Below, piece after piece: positions 50,843 to 60,346 of a DNA stretch of 64,000 bases. How positions within the stretch are numbered: the first letter of the stretch is position 1; each line of letters begins with the position of its first letter. The notes under the pieces were generated by a model. The model was not told the DNA's origin. It saw only the letters and a program-made list of their open reading frames with translations, and did not search any database. A program made the position numbers and the translations under genes. The DNA is from Acaricomes phytoseiuli DSM 14247 (GTDB lineage Bacteria > Actinomycetota > Actinomycetes > Actinomycetales > Micrococcaceae), in assembly GCF_000376245.1 (NCBI RefSeq), contig NZ_AQXM01000064.1:62001-126000 (forward strand), read 5' to 3'.

Positions 50843-52900
50843 CTAAGATCTATTCTCGCCCAGAATCTGCTCATCGCTCCAGCGCTCGGATACCGCGATC
50901 CGGATCCGCTCGACCGCCTCGGCGACCGGCACGCCGTTGTCCTGGCTGCCATCGCGGAAACGGAAGGAAACCGCCCCGGCCTCAGCATCCTCGCCGCCGA
51001 TGATCAGCACGAAGGGGATCTTCTCCTTACTCGCGGTGCGGATCTTCTTCGGGAACCGGTCCGAACCGAGGTCCGCCTCAGCCCGGATGCCTGCCGCCCG
51101 CAGCTGGCGCACCACATCGAGGATCTGCTCGTCGAAGGCCTCGGCCACCGGAATGGCCCGTACTTGCACCGGAGCTAGCCAGGCCGGGAAGGCTCCCGCA
51201 TAGTGCTCGGTGAGTACCCCGAAGAAGCGCTCGATCGATCCGAAAAGCGCACGGTGGATCATCACCGGGCGCTGCCGGGAGCCGTCCGCGGCCTGGTATT
51301 CCAGTTCGAAGCGCTCCGGCAGGTTGAAGTCGAGCTGGATCGTGGACATCTGCCAGGTCCGGCCGATGGCGTCCCGCGCCTGCACGGAGATCTTCGGCCC
51401 GTAGAACGCGGCGCCGCCCGGATCCGGGACGAGCTCCAGCCCGGAGGCCTCGGCCACCTCCTGCAGGGTGCTGGTGGCTTCCTCCCAGGCCTCATCGGAG
51501 CCGACGTACTTCTCCGGATCCTTGGTGGACAGTTCCAGATAGAAATCGTCCAGGCCGTAGTCCTTGAGCAAGCCCAGGACGAAGTTGAGCGTTCCGGTGA
51601 GCTCGTCTTTCATCTGCTCTCGGGTGCAGTAGATATGCGCGTCGTCCTGGGTCATCCCGCGGACCCTGGTCAGCCCGTGCACCACTCCGGATTTCTCGTA
51701 CCGGTAGACCGAGCCGAATTCGAAGAGCCGCAGCGGCAACTCCCGATAGGATCTGCCGCGCGCGGCGAAGATCAGGTTGTGCATGGGGCAGTTCATCGGT
51801 TTGAGGTAGTAGTCCTGGCCGGGCTTGCGAACCGTGCCGTCCGCATCCAGTTCCTCGTCGATATGCAGCGGCGGGAACATCCCGTCCCGGTACCAGTCCA
51901 GGTGGCCGGAGACTTCGTAGAGCCTGCCCTTGGTGATGTGCGGAGTGTTCACGAACTCATAACCGGCCTCGGTGTGCCGGGCGCGCGAGTAGTCTTCCAT
52001 CTCCTTGCGGATGATACCGCCCTTGGGGTGGAAAACCGGTAGGCCCGAGCCCAGTTCGTCCGGGAAGGAGAACAGATCCAGTTCCGCACCGAGCTTGCGG
52101 TGGTCGCGGCGCTCGGCCTCCGCCAAGCGCTCTTGATAAGCCTTGAGCTCTTCTTTACTGGGCCAGGCCGTGCCGTAGATGCGCTGCAGCTGCTTGTTTT
52201 TCTCGTTGCCCCGCCAGTATGCCGCCGCACTCCGGGTGAGCGCGTAGGCGTTGGAGATGAGCTTGGTGTTCGGCAGGTGCGGGCCCCGGCAGAGATCCTG
52301 CCAGACCACAGTGCCGTCGCGATCAACGTTCTCGTAGATGCTCAGACCGCCGCTGCCGACTTCCTGGGAAGCGCCCTCCGCGGCGTCCTGAACGCCGTCC
52401 TTCTTCAGGCCGATGAGCTCGAGTTTGTAGGGCTCATCACGCATCGCGTCGATGGCTTCAGCCTCGCTGACCTCCCGGCGCACGAAGCGCTGGTTGGCAT
52501 TGACGATCTTCAGCATCATCTTCTCGAGCTGCTTGAGGTCTTCCGGTGTGAAGGGCTCGGCGACATCGAAATCGAAGTAGAAGCCGTCGGTGATGTACGG
52601 GCCGATGCCGAGTGTCGCCTCGGGGCGCAGCTGCTGCACGGCCTGGGCCATCACATGGGCTGCGGAGTGCCGCAACACTTCAAGGCCTTCCGCAGAGCCG
52701 ATGCGCACCGAGGCGACCTCGGCACCTTCCGGAACCGGCTGCGCTAAGTCCGTGAGTTCGCCGTTGACCCACATCACGACGATATCGCGTTGATCCGCGA
52801 AGAGATCGGTTCCAGTGGTGCCGTGCGCGACCTGCCGGGTTTCGCCCTCGACGGTGATCTGGAAATCCTCCGCCCGGGAGGCGGTTGCTTCGTTCGGCAC
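50843..52900 (-). CDS. thrS: Threonyl-tRNA synthetase
   Basis: 685 residues: N-terminal TGS domain ([22 protein letters not shown]), editing domain with [11 protein letters not shown], class II catalytic core ([26 protein letters not shown]) and anticodon-binding end. The length is normal. It starts the thrS-HIT-pgsA run. Confidence 0.97.
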   Translation of the reverse strand: MPNEATASRAEDFQITVEGETRQVAHGTTGTDLFADQRDIVVMWVNGELTDLAQPVPEGAEVASVRIGSAEGLEVLRHSAAHVMAQAVQQLRPEATLGIGPYITDGFYFDFDVAEPFTPEDLKQLEKMMLKIVNANQRFVRREVSEAEAIDAMRDEPYKLELIGLKKDGVQDAAEGASQEVGSGGLSIYENVDRDGTVVWQDLCRGPHLPNTKLISNAYALTRSAAAYWRGNEKNKQLQRIYGTAWPSKEELKAYQERLAEAERRDHRKLGAELDLFSFPDELGSGLPVFHPKGGIIRKEMEDYSRARHTEAGYEFVNTPHITKGRLYEVSGHLDWYRDGMFPPLHIDEELDADGTVRKPGQDYYLKPMNCPMHNLIFAARGRSYRELPLRLFEFGSVYRYEKSGVVHGLTRVRGMTQDDAHIYCTREQMKDELTGTLNFVLGLLKDYGLDDFYLELSTKDPEKYVGSDEAWEEATSTLQEVAEASGLELVPDPGGAAFYGPKISVQARDAIGRTWQMSTIQLDFNLPERFELEYQAADGSRQRPVMIHRALFGSIERFFGVLTEHYAGAFPAWLAPVQVRAIPVAEAFDEQILDVVRQLRAAGIRAEADLGSDRFPKKIRTASKEKIPFVLIIGGEDAEAGAVSFRFRDGSQDNGVPVAEAVERIRIAVSERWSDEQILGENRS

Positions 52901-52995
52901 GGCTTTTCTCTTCTCTTCGGATTCTCAGGCCGGCTGGCCTCCTCGATGGTATCGGCACCCTGCCAGCAAAGTCACTTCACCTCATAGTCCCCCAA

Positions 52996-53298
52996 CTACT
53001 CTCGTAACGGGGATCCGGCGACCTCGAATCTGAAGCCTCCGAAAGTCCCGGATAGCAGCGCTCGCGCCTCGGTGATCGCCTGCTGCACTTCGGGCAGCTG
53101 GAGCGAAGCCCGATGCGCCTGGGCGCTCGACCAGAGCTCGACGACGAACACGGTATCCGGCTCGTCGTCATTCGTACCGACCTCATAGGCCAGGCAACCC
53201 AGCTCTGCCAGCACCGGATTGCGCCGGCTGAGCTGGGCGACGAGTTCATCACGCTTCCCAGGGCGGGCTCCGAGCGTGCCGGCATTGACGAAAACCAT
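52996..53298 (-). CDS. Antibiotic biosynthesis monooxygenase (ABM) domain protein
   Basis: 100 residues from the ATG at 53296-53298 with GAAGG upstream (MVFVNAGTLGARPGKRDELV). The ferredoxin-like ABM pattern is clear: ELGCLAYEVGTNDDEPDTVFVVELW then QAHRASLQLPEVQQAI. Small dimeric ABM proteins include quinol monooxygenases and heme-degrading enzymes; which one cannot be told. It is divergent from the gluconokinase-deformylase gene. Confidence 0.85.
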   Translation of the reverse strand: MVFVNAGTLGARPGKRDELVAQLSRRNPVLAELGCLAYEVGTNDDEPDTVFVVELWSSAQAHRASLQLPEVQQAITEARALLSGTFGGFRFEVAGSPLRE

Positions 53299-53361
53299 GC
53301 CTTCAGGATATTCCTCTGTGCTTTCCGCTGCCTGCTTCCCCGACCGTGACAGGATAGGAAG

Positions 53362-54558
53362 ATGACGGCATCCCAGGTAACATCCCAGGCGACTCAACCA
53401 ACCGTCCTCGTGGTGATGGGGGTATCCGGCTCTGGGAAAAGCACCGTTGCACAAACTCTGGCGAAACGAACCGGCTGGGCTTTCCAAGAGGGCGATGATC
53501 TGCATCCGGAAGCCAATATCGCGAAAATGGCTGCGGGAATCCCGCTCGATGATGCGGACCGGAGACCCTGGCTGGAGCGAATCTCGACGTGGATCCGCCA
53601 GCGGCTCGAGCGCGGCGAGTCCGGGATCGTCACCTGCTCGGCTCTGCGTCGCGAGTACCGGGATATCCTGCGTGGTGACAACGGACAGCATGCTGAGGGT
53701 GTGGTCTTCGTGTTCCTCGATGGCAGCCGGGAGCAGATCGCAGAACGGCTCAGCTCCAGGAAGGGGCATTTCATGCCGGCTTCCTTGCTGGATTCCCAAT
53801 TCGCCGAGCTGCAGCCACCGGCCGCTGAGGAGAATGCGGTCCGGGCGAACATCCAGGCGGGCCCGGCGGAACAAGTGGAGCAGGTAATGTCCACGCTCGC
53901 CGCACGGAGCCCCGAGCCGTCGATCCAGGATCAAGTCGACCAGTTATTGGCGATCCGACAGCACGGTGAGCTGCCTGCTATCGTCCAAGCCGGCCATCCG
54001 GCACTGCGCCGTCCTGCACAGCCGTGGCGGGGTCAGCTTGATCAGGATCGCTTGCGAAGGCTCATCGAACTCATGCGTGAGGTCATGCACGCCGCCCCGG
54101 GCGTCGGCCTGGCGGCTCCGCAGCTGGGGCTGTCCCTACAATTAGCGGTGGCCGAAGACGAATACCAGGTTCCCAAAGAGATCCGACGGGTCAGGGAGCG
54201 CGAGCCGCTGCCTTTTCTCGTGATGCTCAACCCCCGCTACTCGCCAGCAGACTCACCAACGGAGACTAGCTCTGATCAGTGTGCGGAATTCTACGAAGGC
54301 TGCCTCTCCGTCGCCGGCTTCCAGGCGGTGGTCTCCCGCCCCCGGGCCGTGCAACTGACGTATCTCGATGCTCAAGGCGTGCCGCAGCAACATCTTTTCC
54401 AGGGGTGGGCTGCGCGTATCGTGCAGCATGAAACCGATCACCTGGCGGGAACCTTGTACCTGGATCGGGCGATGCTGCGATCCCTGACCAGTGATGATTA
54501 CCGTCACCACTATGCAGAGCCCGGCATCGGCCAAGCCCGGGCAGAGCTGGGATTCTGA
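53362..54558 (+). CDS. Fusion: gluconokinase plus peptide deformylase
   Basis: One 398-residue frame with two enzymes. Residues 1-about 175 are gluconokinase (GntK): P-loop GVSGSGKS (20-27), FQEGDDLHPEANIAKMAAGIPL, VTCSALRREYRDILRG and RKGHFMPASLLDSQFAELQ. Residues about 185-398 are peptide deformylase: GVGLAAPQ (247-254), EGCLSV (312-317) with the metal Cys, and HETDH (356-360). Both sets of active residues are present. An in-frame ATG at 53887 (Met176) has GGAG at 53877-53880, so deformylase could also be made alone. The methyltransferase gene starts 2 nt after the stop. Confidence 0.9.
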   Translation: MTASQVTSQATQPTVLVVMGVSGSGKSTVAQTLAKRTGWAFQEGDDLHPEANIAKMAAGIPLDDADRRPWLERISTWIRQRLERGESGIVTCSALRREYRDILRGDNGQHAEGVVFVFLDGSREQIAERLSSRKGHFMPASLLDSQFAELQPPAAEENAVRANIQAGPAEQVEQVMSTLAARSPEPSIQDQVDQLLAIRQHGELPAIVQAGHPALRRPAQPWRGQLDQDRLRRLIELMREVMHAAPGVGLAAPQLGLSLQLAVAEDEYQVPKEIRRVREREPLPFLVMLNPRYSPADSPTETSSDQCAEFYEGCLSVAGFQAVVSRPRAVQLTYLDAQGVPQQHLFQGWAARIVQHETDHLAGTLYLDRAMLRSLTSDDYRHHYAEPGIGQARAELGF

Positions 54559-54560
54559 AC

Positions 54561-55535
54561 GTGCCGGAATCCTGGAGGCTGCCTGCCGGGCCGCTCAGCG
54601 CATTGCGCTGCCCCGTCTGCGGCAGCGGTTTCAACCAGTTGATCGATCAGCCGGGCCGGGCCAGGGTACAGAATTCCAGCTCTCGCCGGCCGGTGCCGCA
54701 GGGTGTGCTGAACTGCGAGTCCGGGCATCGCTACGATCTGTCCAAATACGGCTATGCGAATCTGCTCACCGGCAGAGCCAACCGATCGACTCCGGATCAC
54801 GCCGAAATGGTCGCGGCGAGGGAGCGCTTCCTGGCAGCCGGGCATTACGAGCCGCTCCGGGCAGCACTCGCCTCGCTGGCGGCGGAGGTCGCCGATCAGC
54901 GTCGCGATGATCCGCTGATCCTGGACGCGGGCTGCGGTACCGGATACTACCTCTCCGGGGTTCTCAACGCCCGCCCCGGCGGTGCAGCGCTGGCCCTGGA
55001 CCTTTCCGGCCATGCGCTTCGTCGGGCTGCTCGCTTACCGCAGACTGCCGCTGTGGCCTGGGATCTGTGGCGACCGCTGCCTGTCGCCACGCGCAGCATC
55101 AGCACGGTGCTGGTCGTCTTCGCACCGCGCCCGCTCGCCGAATTTCACCGGGTGCTGCGCCCCGGAGGGGCCCTTCTGCTGGCCTCCCCCTCAGTCCGAC
55201 ATCTCAGCGGACTCCCCTCGATCACCGGTAGGCTGACTCAGCGAGCGCGGAAGCAAGAGCGACTCGCGGAGGAATTGGCCCCCTGGTTCCAGACAGTTTC
55301 CGAGCACACGGTCCGGGAAGCGCTCCGACTCAGCGCTGCGGAAGCGCTCGATGCCATCGCCATGGGCCCCTCGGGGCATCACCTGGACCCGGCCGAAGCC
55401 GCTGCAGCGTTAGCGGAGCAGCCGCAGTGGGACAGTTGGTTGGAAGTCACGATCCAGGTGCTCCGCCCCCTGCCCGAGGATTCGCAGAACGCAGCAGCAA
55501 GCAGCAGCCCGGGCGCCAGTACCCTGGAAGCATGA
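54561..55535 (+). CDS. RlmA-type 23S rRNA (guanine-N1) methyltransferase
   Basis: 324 residues from a GTG 2 nt after the previous stop. The N-terminal zinc ligands of RlmA are all visible: Cys17 and Cys20 in CPVC, Cys52 and His56 in CESGH, followed by YDLSKYGYANLL. The SAM site LDAGCGTG is at 121-128. RlmA-II members methylate G748, and some (TlrB) give macrolide resistance; here it is more likely housekeeping. It overlaps the MocR gene by 4 nt (ATGA). Confidence 0.85.
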   Translation: MPESWRLPAGPLSALRCPVCGSGFNQLIDQPGRARVQNSSSRRPVPQGVLNCESGHRYDLSKYGYANLLTGRANRSTPDHAEMVAARERFLAAGHYEPLRAALASLAAEVADQRRDDPLILDAGCGTGYYLSGVLNARPGGAALALDLSGHALRRAARLPQTAAVAWDLWRPLPVATRSISTVLVVFAPRPLAEFHRVLRPGGALLLASPSVRHLSGLPSITGRLTQRARKQERLAEELAPWFQTVSEHTVREALRLSAAEALDAIAMGPSGHHLDPAEAAAALAEQPQWDSWLEVTIQVLRPLPEDSQNAAASSSPGASTLEA

Positions 55536-56986
55536 GCCCCCGTCTCTCCGCGCGCCGGCTGGCCCGTGAGCTAGGCTACTGGCGCGGTAACGGCCATAGC
55601 ATCATGTATCAGGCGCTGGCCGAGCAGCTCAGGCTCATGCTCATCGACGGACGACTGGTCAGCGGGGTTCGTCTGCCGGCCGAGCGGGAACTGAGCGAGG
55701 CTCTCGGTGTTTCCCGGACCACAGTGACCTCCGCCTATGCGCAGTTGCGGCAGCAGCGGTTCCTGCAGAGCATCCGCGGCTCCGGCTCCAGGCTGATGCT
55801 GCCGCAGGGGCAGCGCGGAGTCGCGGAAACCACCGAAGGGTACGAGCTGGATTTCAGCAAAGCAGCGGCCCCGGCCTACCCGGGCCTGGTCAGGGCTTAT
55901 GCTGATGCCGTTCAGGCTCTTCCCCGGTATCTGGGGCATCCCGATTTCGATATTCAAGGGCTGCCGGAGCTGCGTGCAGAGATCGCCGCGCACTACCTCG
56001 ATCGAGGTGTGTCCACCGCCCCGGAGCAGATCCTGGTCACTCTCGGCGCGCAGCATGCGCTCAGCCTGATCACGCGGACGATCTACGCCCCCGGTGAGCG
56101 CATCCTCATCGAACACCCTACGTACCCGCATGCCATAGACACTTTTCTGGCCGCGGGGGCTCGGCTGCTCACCGTGCCGGTGAGCCATGAGGGCGGCTGG
56201 GATATTGCCGAGGCCCAGCTCCTAATCCGTCGGGCAGCGCCCAGCATGGCCTTCCTCATGCCGGATTTCCAGAGCCCGACCGGGGCCAGCATGGCGGTTT
56301 CAGAGCGCGAACAGCTCGCGCAGCTGGCCAGTAGCGAGAACGTCACTCTGATAGCGGATGAGACCACCGCGCTACTGGACATCGACCGCGGGCCGCTACC
56401 CCCGCTCGCCGCATTCTCGCCCAACGTGGTGAGCATCGGATCGCTCGGCAAGATCGCCTGGGGCGGCCTGCGCATAGGCTGGGTCCGCGGCCCCAGGGAA
56501 CTCATCAGCAGACTTCAGCAGAGCCGGCCGGCCATCGACCTCGGCACGCCAATACTCGAACAGCTGGCAGCGATCCGCCTGCTGCGGGAGCTGCCCGCCA
56601 TGTGCGCGAACCGCAGCCGGGAACTACGGGCTGGTCGGGATCTTCTGCTCGCTGAGCTGGGGCGCGCATTCCCGGGCTGGTCGCTGCCGAAGCCGCTCGG
56701 CGGGATGTCTCTGTGGGTGAACATCGGCGGCAGCGGAGCTCCGTTCGCTTCTGCTTCTTCCGTTTCGCAGATTTCCTCCTCTGCATTGGCCCTCGCAGCC
56801 CGCGGAGAAGGCCTCGCCTTGGTGCCTGGCCCGCGTTTCGGAATTGAAGGGGCTTTCGAACGCTTCCTGCGGCTCCCTTTCACCTATCCTGAAGCGGACC
56901 TCCGGGAGGTCGTAGGCGCGCTATCCCGGGCGGCCTCGAGCCTCGGCCCAAATCCTGCCAAAGCTCCTTGGCACCCCGTCGTCTGA
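55532..56986 (+). CDS. MocR-family regulator (GntR wHTH plus aminotransferase-like domain)
   Basis: 484 residues from the ATG at 55532. A GntR winged helix lies at the N-terminus (LRLMLIDGRLVSGVRLPAERELSEALGVSRTTVTSAYAQL). The rest is a fold-type I aminotransferase domain (LVTLGAQHALSLITRTI, FLMPDFQSPTGASM) with the PLP Lys in IGSLGKIAWGGLRIGWVRG. MocR proteins such as PdxR sense PLP or related ligands. A PdxR-like operator lies before pdxS about 6 kb away, so this is a candidate regulator of PLP synthesis, not proven. It could instead act on another target. Confidence 0.9.
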   Translation: MSPRLSARRLARELGYWRGNGHSIMYQALAEQLRLMLIDGRLVSGVRLPAERELSEALGVSRTTVTSAYAQLRQQRFLQSIRGSGSRLMLPQGQRGVAETTEGYELDFSKAAAPAYPGLVRAYADAVQALPRYLGHPDFDIQGLPELRAEIAAHYLDRGVSTAPEQILVTLGAQHALSLITRTIYAPGERILIEHPTYPHAIDTFLAAGARLLTVPVSHEGGWDIAEAQLLIRRAAPSMAFLMPDFQSPTGASMAVSEREQLAQLASSENVTLIADETTALLDIDRGPLPPLAAFSPNVVSIGSLGKIAWGGLRIGWVRGPRELISRLQQSRPAIDLGTPILEQLAAIRLLRELPAMCANRSRELRAGRDLLLAELGRAFPGWSLPKPLGGMSLWVNIGGSGAPFASASSVSQISSSALALAARGEGLALVPGPRFGIEGAFERFLRLPFTYPEADLREVVGALSRAASSLGPNPAKAPWHPVV

Positions 56987-57112
56987 AACCCTCAGCACGG
57001 GCATTCACAGCCTCCCCTGCAGCGCCCGCAGATGGCCTCCGGAGACCACCGGAACAGTCCTGAAAATCTGAGAAATATCGTAGAATTGAGGTATTAGACA
57101 GGAGGCATTTCC

Positions 57113-57607
57113 ATGCTGATGTGGTTCATAGAGAACGCATGGCTTCTCTGGCTCGCGGCCTTCCTGATCCTGGCAGCCGTGGAGACGCTCACCTTAGACC
57201 TGTACTTCATCATGCTCGCCGTCGCGGCATTCGCCGCCATGTTGGCAGCGATTATGGGCGCAGTCTTCTGGCTCCAGGTCCTCGTCTTCGCGGTGGTCGC
57301 ACTCTGTTTGATCCTCTTCCTCAGGCCTCTGGCCATGCGGTACCTGCGCAAAGGGCCACCTGAGCAGCGCAGTAATATCGACCTGCTGATCGGCCAGTCG
57401 GCGACGGTACTGGAGACGGTCACCGGGCTGCGCGGGCAGGTCCGGATCGGAGGCGATATCTGGAGCGCACGCGGCCAGCAGAGAGAAGCGCTCAGCCCCG
57501 GCTCAGAAGTGCGGGTGATCGCCATCGACGGCGCAACCGCAGTAGTCACCCCGGCATCAGCCGGCACCGAAGCTCATACCGAAGAAAAGTCTGAAGGGGC
57601 GCTATGA
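57113..57607 (+). CDS. NfeD-like membrane protein
   Basis: 164 residues with AGGAGG before the ATG. Membrane helices lie at the N-terminus (ENAWLLWLAAFLILAAVETLTL; FIMLAVAAFAAMLAAIMGAVFWLQVLVFAVVALCLIL), and a C-terminal OB fold follows (IGQSATVLETVTGLRGQVRIGGDIWSARG). NfeD proteins are partners of stomatin-like proteins; the SPFH gene follows directly, overlapping by 4 nt. No catalytic residues are expected. Confidence 0.9.
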   Translation: MLMWFIENAWLLWLAAFLILAAVETLTLDLYFIMLAVAAFAAMLAAIMGAVFWLQVLVFAVVALCLILFLRPLAMRYLRKGPPEQRSNIDLLIGQSATVLETVTGLRGQVRIGGDIWSARGQQREALSPGSEVRVIAIDGATAVVTPASAGTEAHTEEKSEGAL

Positions 57608-58566
57608 ACAGCACGAACGGTAATCTGATAAGTACCATCGTCCTGCTGATCCTGATGGTCGTCATCGTGATCGTGCTGGTGCGCTCGGTGCGGATCATCC
57701 CGCAGGCCCGAGCCGGCGTGGTGGAGCGCTTGGGCAAGTATCAGCGCACGCTCAACCCCGGCCTGACCTTGCTGATCCCCTTCGTCGACCGGCTGCTGCC
57801 GCTGCTCGACCTCCGCGAGCAGGTGGTCTCCTTCCCGCCGCAGCCGGTGATCACCGAGGACAACCTGGTGGTCTCCATCGACACGGTGGTGAATTTCCAG
57901 GTCACCGACGCCAAGGCGGCCACCTACGAGATCGCCAACTACATCCAGGCCGTGGAGCAGCTGACCACGACGACTCTGCGTAACGTCGTGGGCGGGTTGA
58001 ATCTTGAGCAGGCGCTGACCAGCCGGGACCAGATCAACAAGCAGCTGCGCGGAGTTCTCGACGAGGCCACCGGCCGCTGGGGCATCCAGGTCTCTCGAGT
58101 GGAGCTCAAAGCGATCTAGCCGCCCATGTCGATTCAGGATTCCATGGAGAAGCAGATGCGGGCGGAGCGTGACCGCCGTGCCGCCATCCTCACCGCTGAG
58201 GGCACGAAGCAGTCGCAGATCCTGACCGCTGAGGGCGAACGTCAGTCATCGATTCTCCGGGCGGAGGGCGATGCCAAGGCCGCGATCCTGCGTGCCGATG
58301 GCGAAGCTCAGGCGATCGAGAAGGTGTTCAGCGCGATCCACCGCGGTGGGCCGGACCAGAAGCTGCTGGCGTATCAGTATCTGCAGACTTTACCGAAGCT
58401 CGCCGAAGGCAGCTCGAATAAACTCTGGATCATCCCCTCCGAAGTGGGCGAGGCACTCAAGGGCATCGGCGATGTTCTCGGCCGAACCACCCCGGACGGC
58501 CCGGCATCGCCGGCCCCCGCTGCTCCCAGGGCTGAGCGCGCTACCCGGCCGGAACCGGAGTTATAA
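57604..58566 (+). pseudogene. SPFH/stomatin-like protein interrupted by one in-frame TAG
   Basis: The frame gives 171 residues (IVLLILMVVIVIVLVRSVRI helix, then QARAGVVERLGKYQRTLNPG, SPFH core, ending VSRVELKAI) and stops at TAG 58117-58119. The same frame continues at once: PPMSIQDSMEKQMRAERDRR and AILTAEGTKQSQILTAEGER repeats to 58566. Normal relatives read VELKAI(D/E)PP without a break, so a single GAG-to-TAG change is the simplest view. ATG 58126 could start a separate C-terminal piece, but no ribosome site is obvious. Nonsense mutation, readthrough or sequencing error are all possible. Confidence 0.85.
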
Positions 58567-58692
58567 CAGCAGCAGAAGGATCACGCCGAACCGCTCGGCA
58601 TGATCAGGCGGTATACTTGTACCTTGCCTAAGTCCGGAACCCGGCACCGTTTTCCGTGAGCCTTCTCATGGACCGCATCGGATTCCCGTTCC

Positions 58693-58718
58693 GGAATACC
58701 CCGGGCCTGCGCAGCGTT
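58693..58718 (+). promoter_or_regulatory. SigR/SigH-type promoter for rbpA
   Basis: GGAAT (58693-58697), exactly 18 nt, then GTT (58716-58718). This is the full GGAAT-N18-GTT consensus of thiol-oxidative-stress ECF sigma factors (SigR of Streptomyces, SigH of Mycobacterium), about 45 nt upstream of rbpA, a known SigR target in Streptomyces. Confidence 0.65.
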
Positions 58719-58762
58719 ATGATCTGGGCAGGAAGTAGCAATCGAAGGAAGTGGACGGCACT

Positions 58763-59110
58763 ATGAGCGACCGTAGCTTGCGCGGCATGCGCTTAGGCGC
58801 GCAGAGCATGGAAACCGAAGCCGGAGTAGAGCCGGCACCCCGGCAGCGGGTCGAATACCGCTGCGAGGACGGCGAGCAGGTCTTCGTGACCTTTGCTGCT
58901 GAAGCCGAGATCCCGACTCTCTGGGTGTCCAAGACCGGCAAAGAAGCTGTGCTCGTGGATGGCGAGAAGCCCGATGAAGCCTCCACGGAGAAGTCAGTGC
59001 GCACCCACTGGGACATGCTGATGGAACGGCGCAGCGTACCGGAGCTGGAGCAGACCCTGGAGGACCGCCTCAAGATCCTGCGCGCCCGGCGCGGCGAGAA
59101 AGTCAGCTAA
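58763..59110 (+). CDS. rbpA: RNA polymerase-binding protein RbpA
   Basis: 115 residues from the ATG at 58763, matching the conserved start MSDRSLRGMRLGAQSME; a GTG at 58751 would add four. RbpA binds RNA polymerase and group I sigma factors and stabilises open complexes. The core domain VEYRCEDGEQVFVTFAAEAE and the sigma-interacting C-terminus (VRTHWDMLMERRSVPELEQTL) are present. Unlike zinc-binding forms, the second Cys pair is not seen (WVSKTG). Its promoter looks stress-controlled. Confidence 0.95.
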   Translation: MSDRSLRGMRLGAQSMETEAGVEPAPRQRVEYRCEDGEQVFVTFAAEAEIPTLWVSKTGKEAVLVDGEKPDEASTEKSVRTHWDMLMERRSVPELEQTLEDRLKILRARRGEKVS

Positions 59111-59132
59111 ACATCATCCATCACGAGACGGG

Positions 59133-59158
59133 CCCCTCAGCCAGTACTGGCTGAGGGG
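59133..59158. terminator. 26-bp perfect palindrome between rbpA and ppm
   Basis: CCCCTCAGCCAGT (59133-59145) is followed without a loop base by its exact complement (59146-59158), just after rbpA and touching the stop of the convergent glycosyltransferase. TTCAGTCTTTT follows on the plus strand, giving a weak U tract for rbpA. Confidence 0.85.
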
Positions 59159-59159
59159 T

Positions 59160-59888
59160 TCAGTCTTTTCCAGTGAGCTTCTTCCAGCGGGCGCTGAGGC
59201 CCCACTTCGTCACGTTGATCACGGCTTCCTGGAAGATTCCGCCGCTCATCTTCGATGCGCCGAGTTCGCGCTCCACGAAGGTGATCGGCACCTCGACCAC
59301 TTTCAATCCGAGCTGAGCCACCCGCCAGAGCATATCCACCTGGAACCCGTACCCTACCGAGGCCACAGTGCTGAGGTCGATGGCCGCGAGCGTTTCCCGA
59401 CGGAACGCCCGGTACCCGCCGGTGATGTCCTTGACTCGCAGGCCCAGCATGAAGCGCGAGTAGAAACTGCCTCCGCGGGAGATGATGATCCGCCCCAGCG
59501 GCCAGTTCACTACTTTTCCACCGGGCACCCACCGGGAGCCCAGGGCCAGGTCCGCGCCTTGGTCAACAGCGGCCAGGAGCCGGGGCAGCTGCTCAGGCTG
59601 ATGCGAGCCATCGGCGTCCATCTCGACGAGAACCTCATAGCCTTCGCCCATACCCCAGCGGAAGCCCGCGATATAGGCGGCGCCCAGGCCTTCTTTGCCC
59701 TGACGATGTAGGACATGCACTCGTTCATCCTGTGCGGCGAAATCATCGGCGAGGCTGCCGGTGCCATCCGGGCTGTTGTCATCCACAATGAGGACGTCTG
59801 CTTCGGGAACGGCCTTGCGCAGTCGCGAAAGGGTGATCGGCAGCGACTCGACCTCGTTATAGGTCGGGATAATCGTCAGAACACGCAC
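59160..59888 (-). CDS. Polyprenol monophosphomannose synthase-like GT2 glycosyltransferase
   Basis: I take the GTG at 59886-59888 ([17 protein letters not shown]) with AAAGG 7 nt upstream, giving 242 residues; ATG 59903 is the alternative. GT2 motifs are complete: [32 protein letters not shown] and the late [19 protein letters not shown]. It transfers mannose from GDP-mannose to polyprenyl phosphate, supplying lipid-linked mannose for glycolipids and protein mannosylation. Placement near rbpA and an amidohydrolase is the usual actinobacterial order. No apolipoprotein N-acyltransferase domain is fused. Confidence 0.88.
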   Translation of the reverse strand: MRVLTIIPTYNEVESLPITLSRLRKAVPEADVLIVDDNSPDGTGSLADDFAAQDERVHVLHRQGKEGLGAAYIAGFRWGMGEGYEVLVEMDADGSHQPEQLPRLLAAVDQGADLALGSRWVPGGKVVNWPLGRIIISRGGSFYSRFMLGLRVKDITGGYRAFRRETLAAIDLSTVASVGYGFQVDMLWRVAQLGLKVVEVPITFVERELGASKMSGGIFQEAVINVTKWGLSARWKKLTGKD

Positions 59889-60346
59889 GCAGAAACCTTT
59901 CATTGCTCGAGCGCAGCAAAGTTCCAGTTTATACGAGCGGAAGAAGTGGGTAGGTTCACGCGCCTTCGGACCACCTCCGATGCCACCGTCGCGGCGCATC
60001 CGAACTGTTTTCTACTGACGCGTGAACCCACCCGTTACATGAGCTGCCAGCCCGGCTGGAACACCGGAAAGCGCCCTGGAGAGCTTCTTCCTGGCAGCTG
60101 GGCTTCCATCATTGGAGATCACTATGAAAACCCGTTGAGCTAAAATCCTACGTCCTCTGAAAACCCTGTCAACATGGCTTTGACCAGGAGTTTTGCTTAT
60201 TAGCGCAGGTCAGACGAGCGCCGCCGCCTAGCAAACTTCCGATATTTTTTCGGTTTTTTCGCTTCTTCGGCGTGTCGGTTAGTGACCCGAGGCGGACTCG
60301 TCACGGCTAAACCGAACAGATGAGACCAAATAAGACCAGATAAGAC
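59889..60346. other. 458-bp gene-free region with structured sequence
   Basis: No credible gene. It holds a long-range inverted repeat (59949-59963 with 60020-60034, 14 of 15 paired), AT-richer sequence with T runs (60244-60260), a hairpin cluster at 60274-60313 and a 10-bp tandem repeat at 60321-60350. Promoters for the glycosyltransferase must lie here. A small RNA is possible but not shown. Confidence 0.5.
59949..60034. repeat. Inverted repeat enclosing a 56-base structured loop
   Basis: GGGTAGGTTCACGCG (59949-59963) pairs with CGCGTGAACCCACCC (60020-60034) at 14 of 15 positions. The enclosed 56 bases contain smaller stems (TCGGACCACCTCCGA; GATGC with GCATC). Confidence 0.6.

Noticed and set aside
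52996-53934. 312-codon frame extending the ABM protein upstream
   Set aside because: The extra 212 codons are antisense to the gluconokinase domain; the ABM family starts at 53298.
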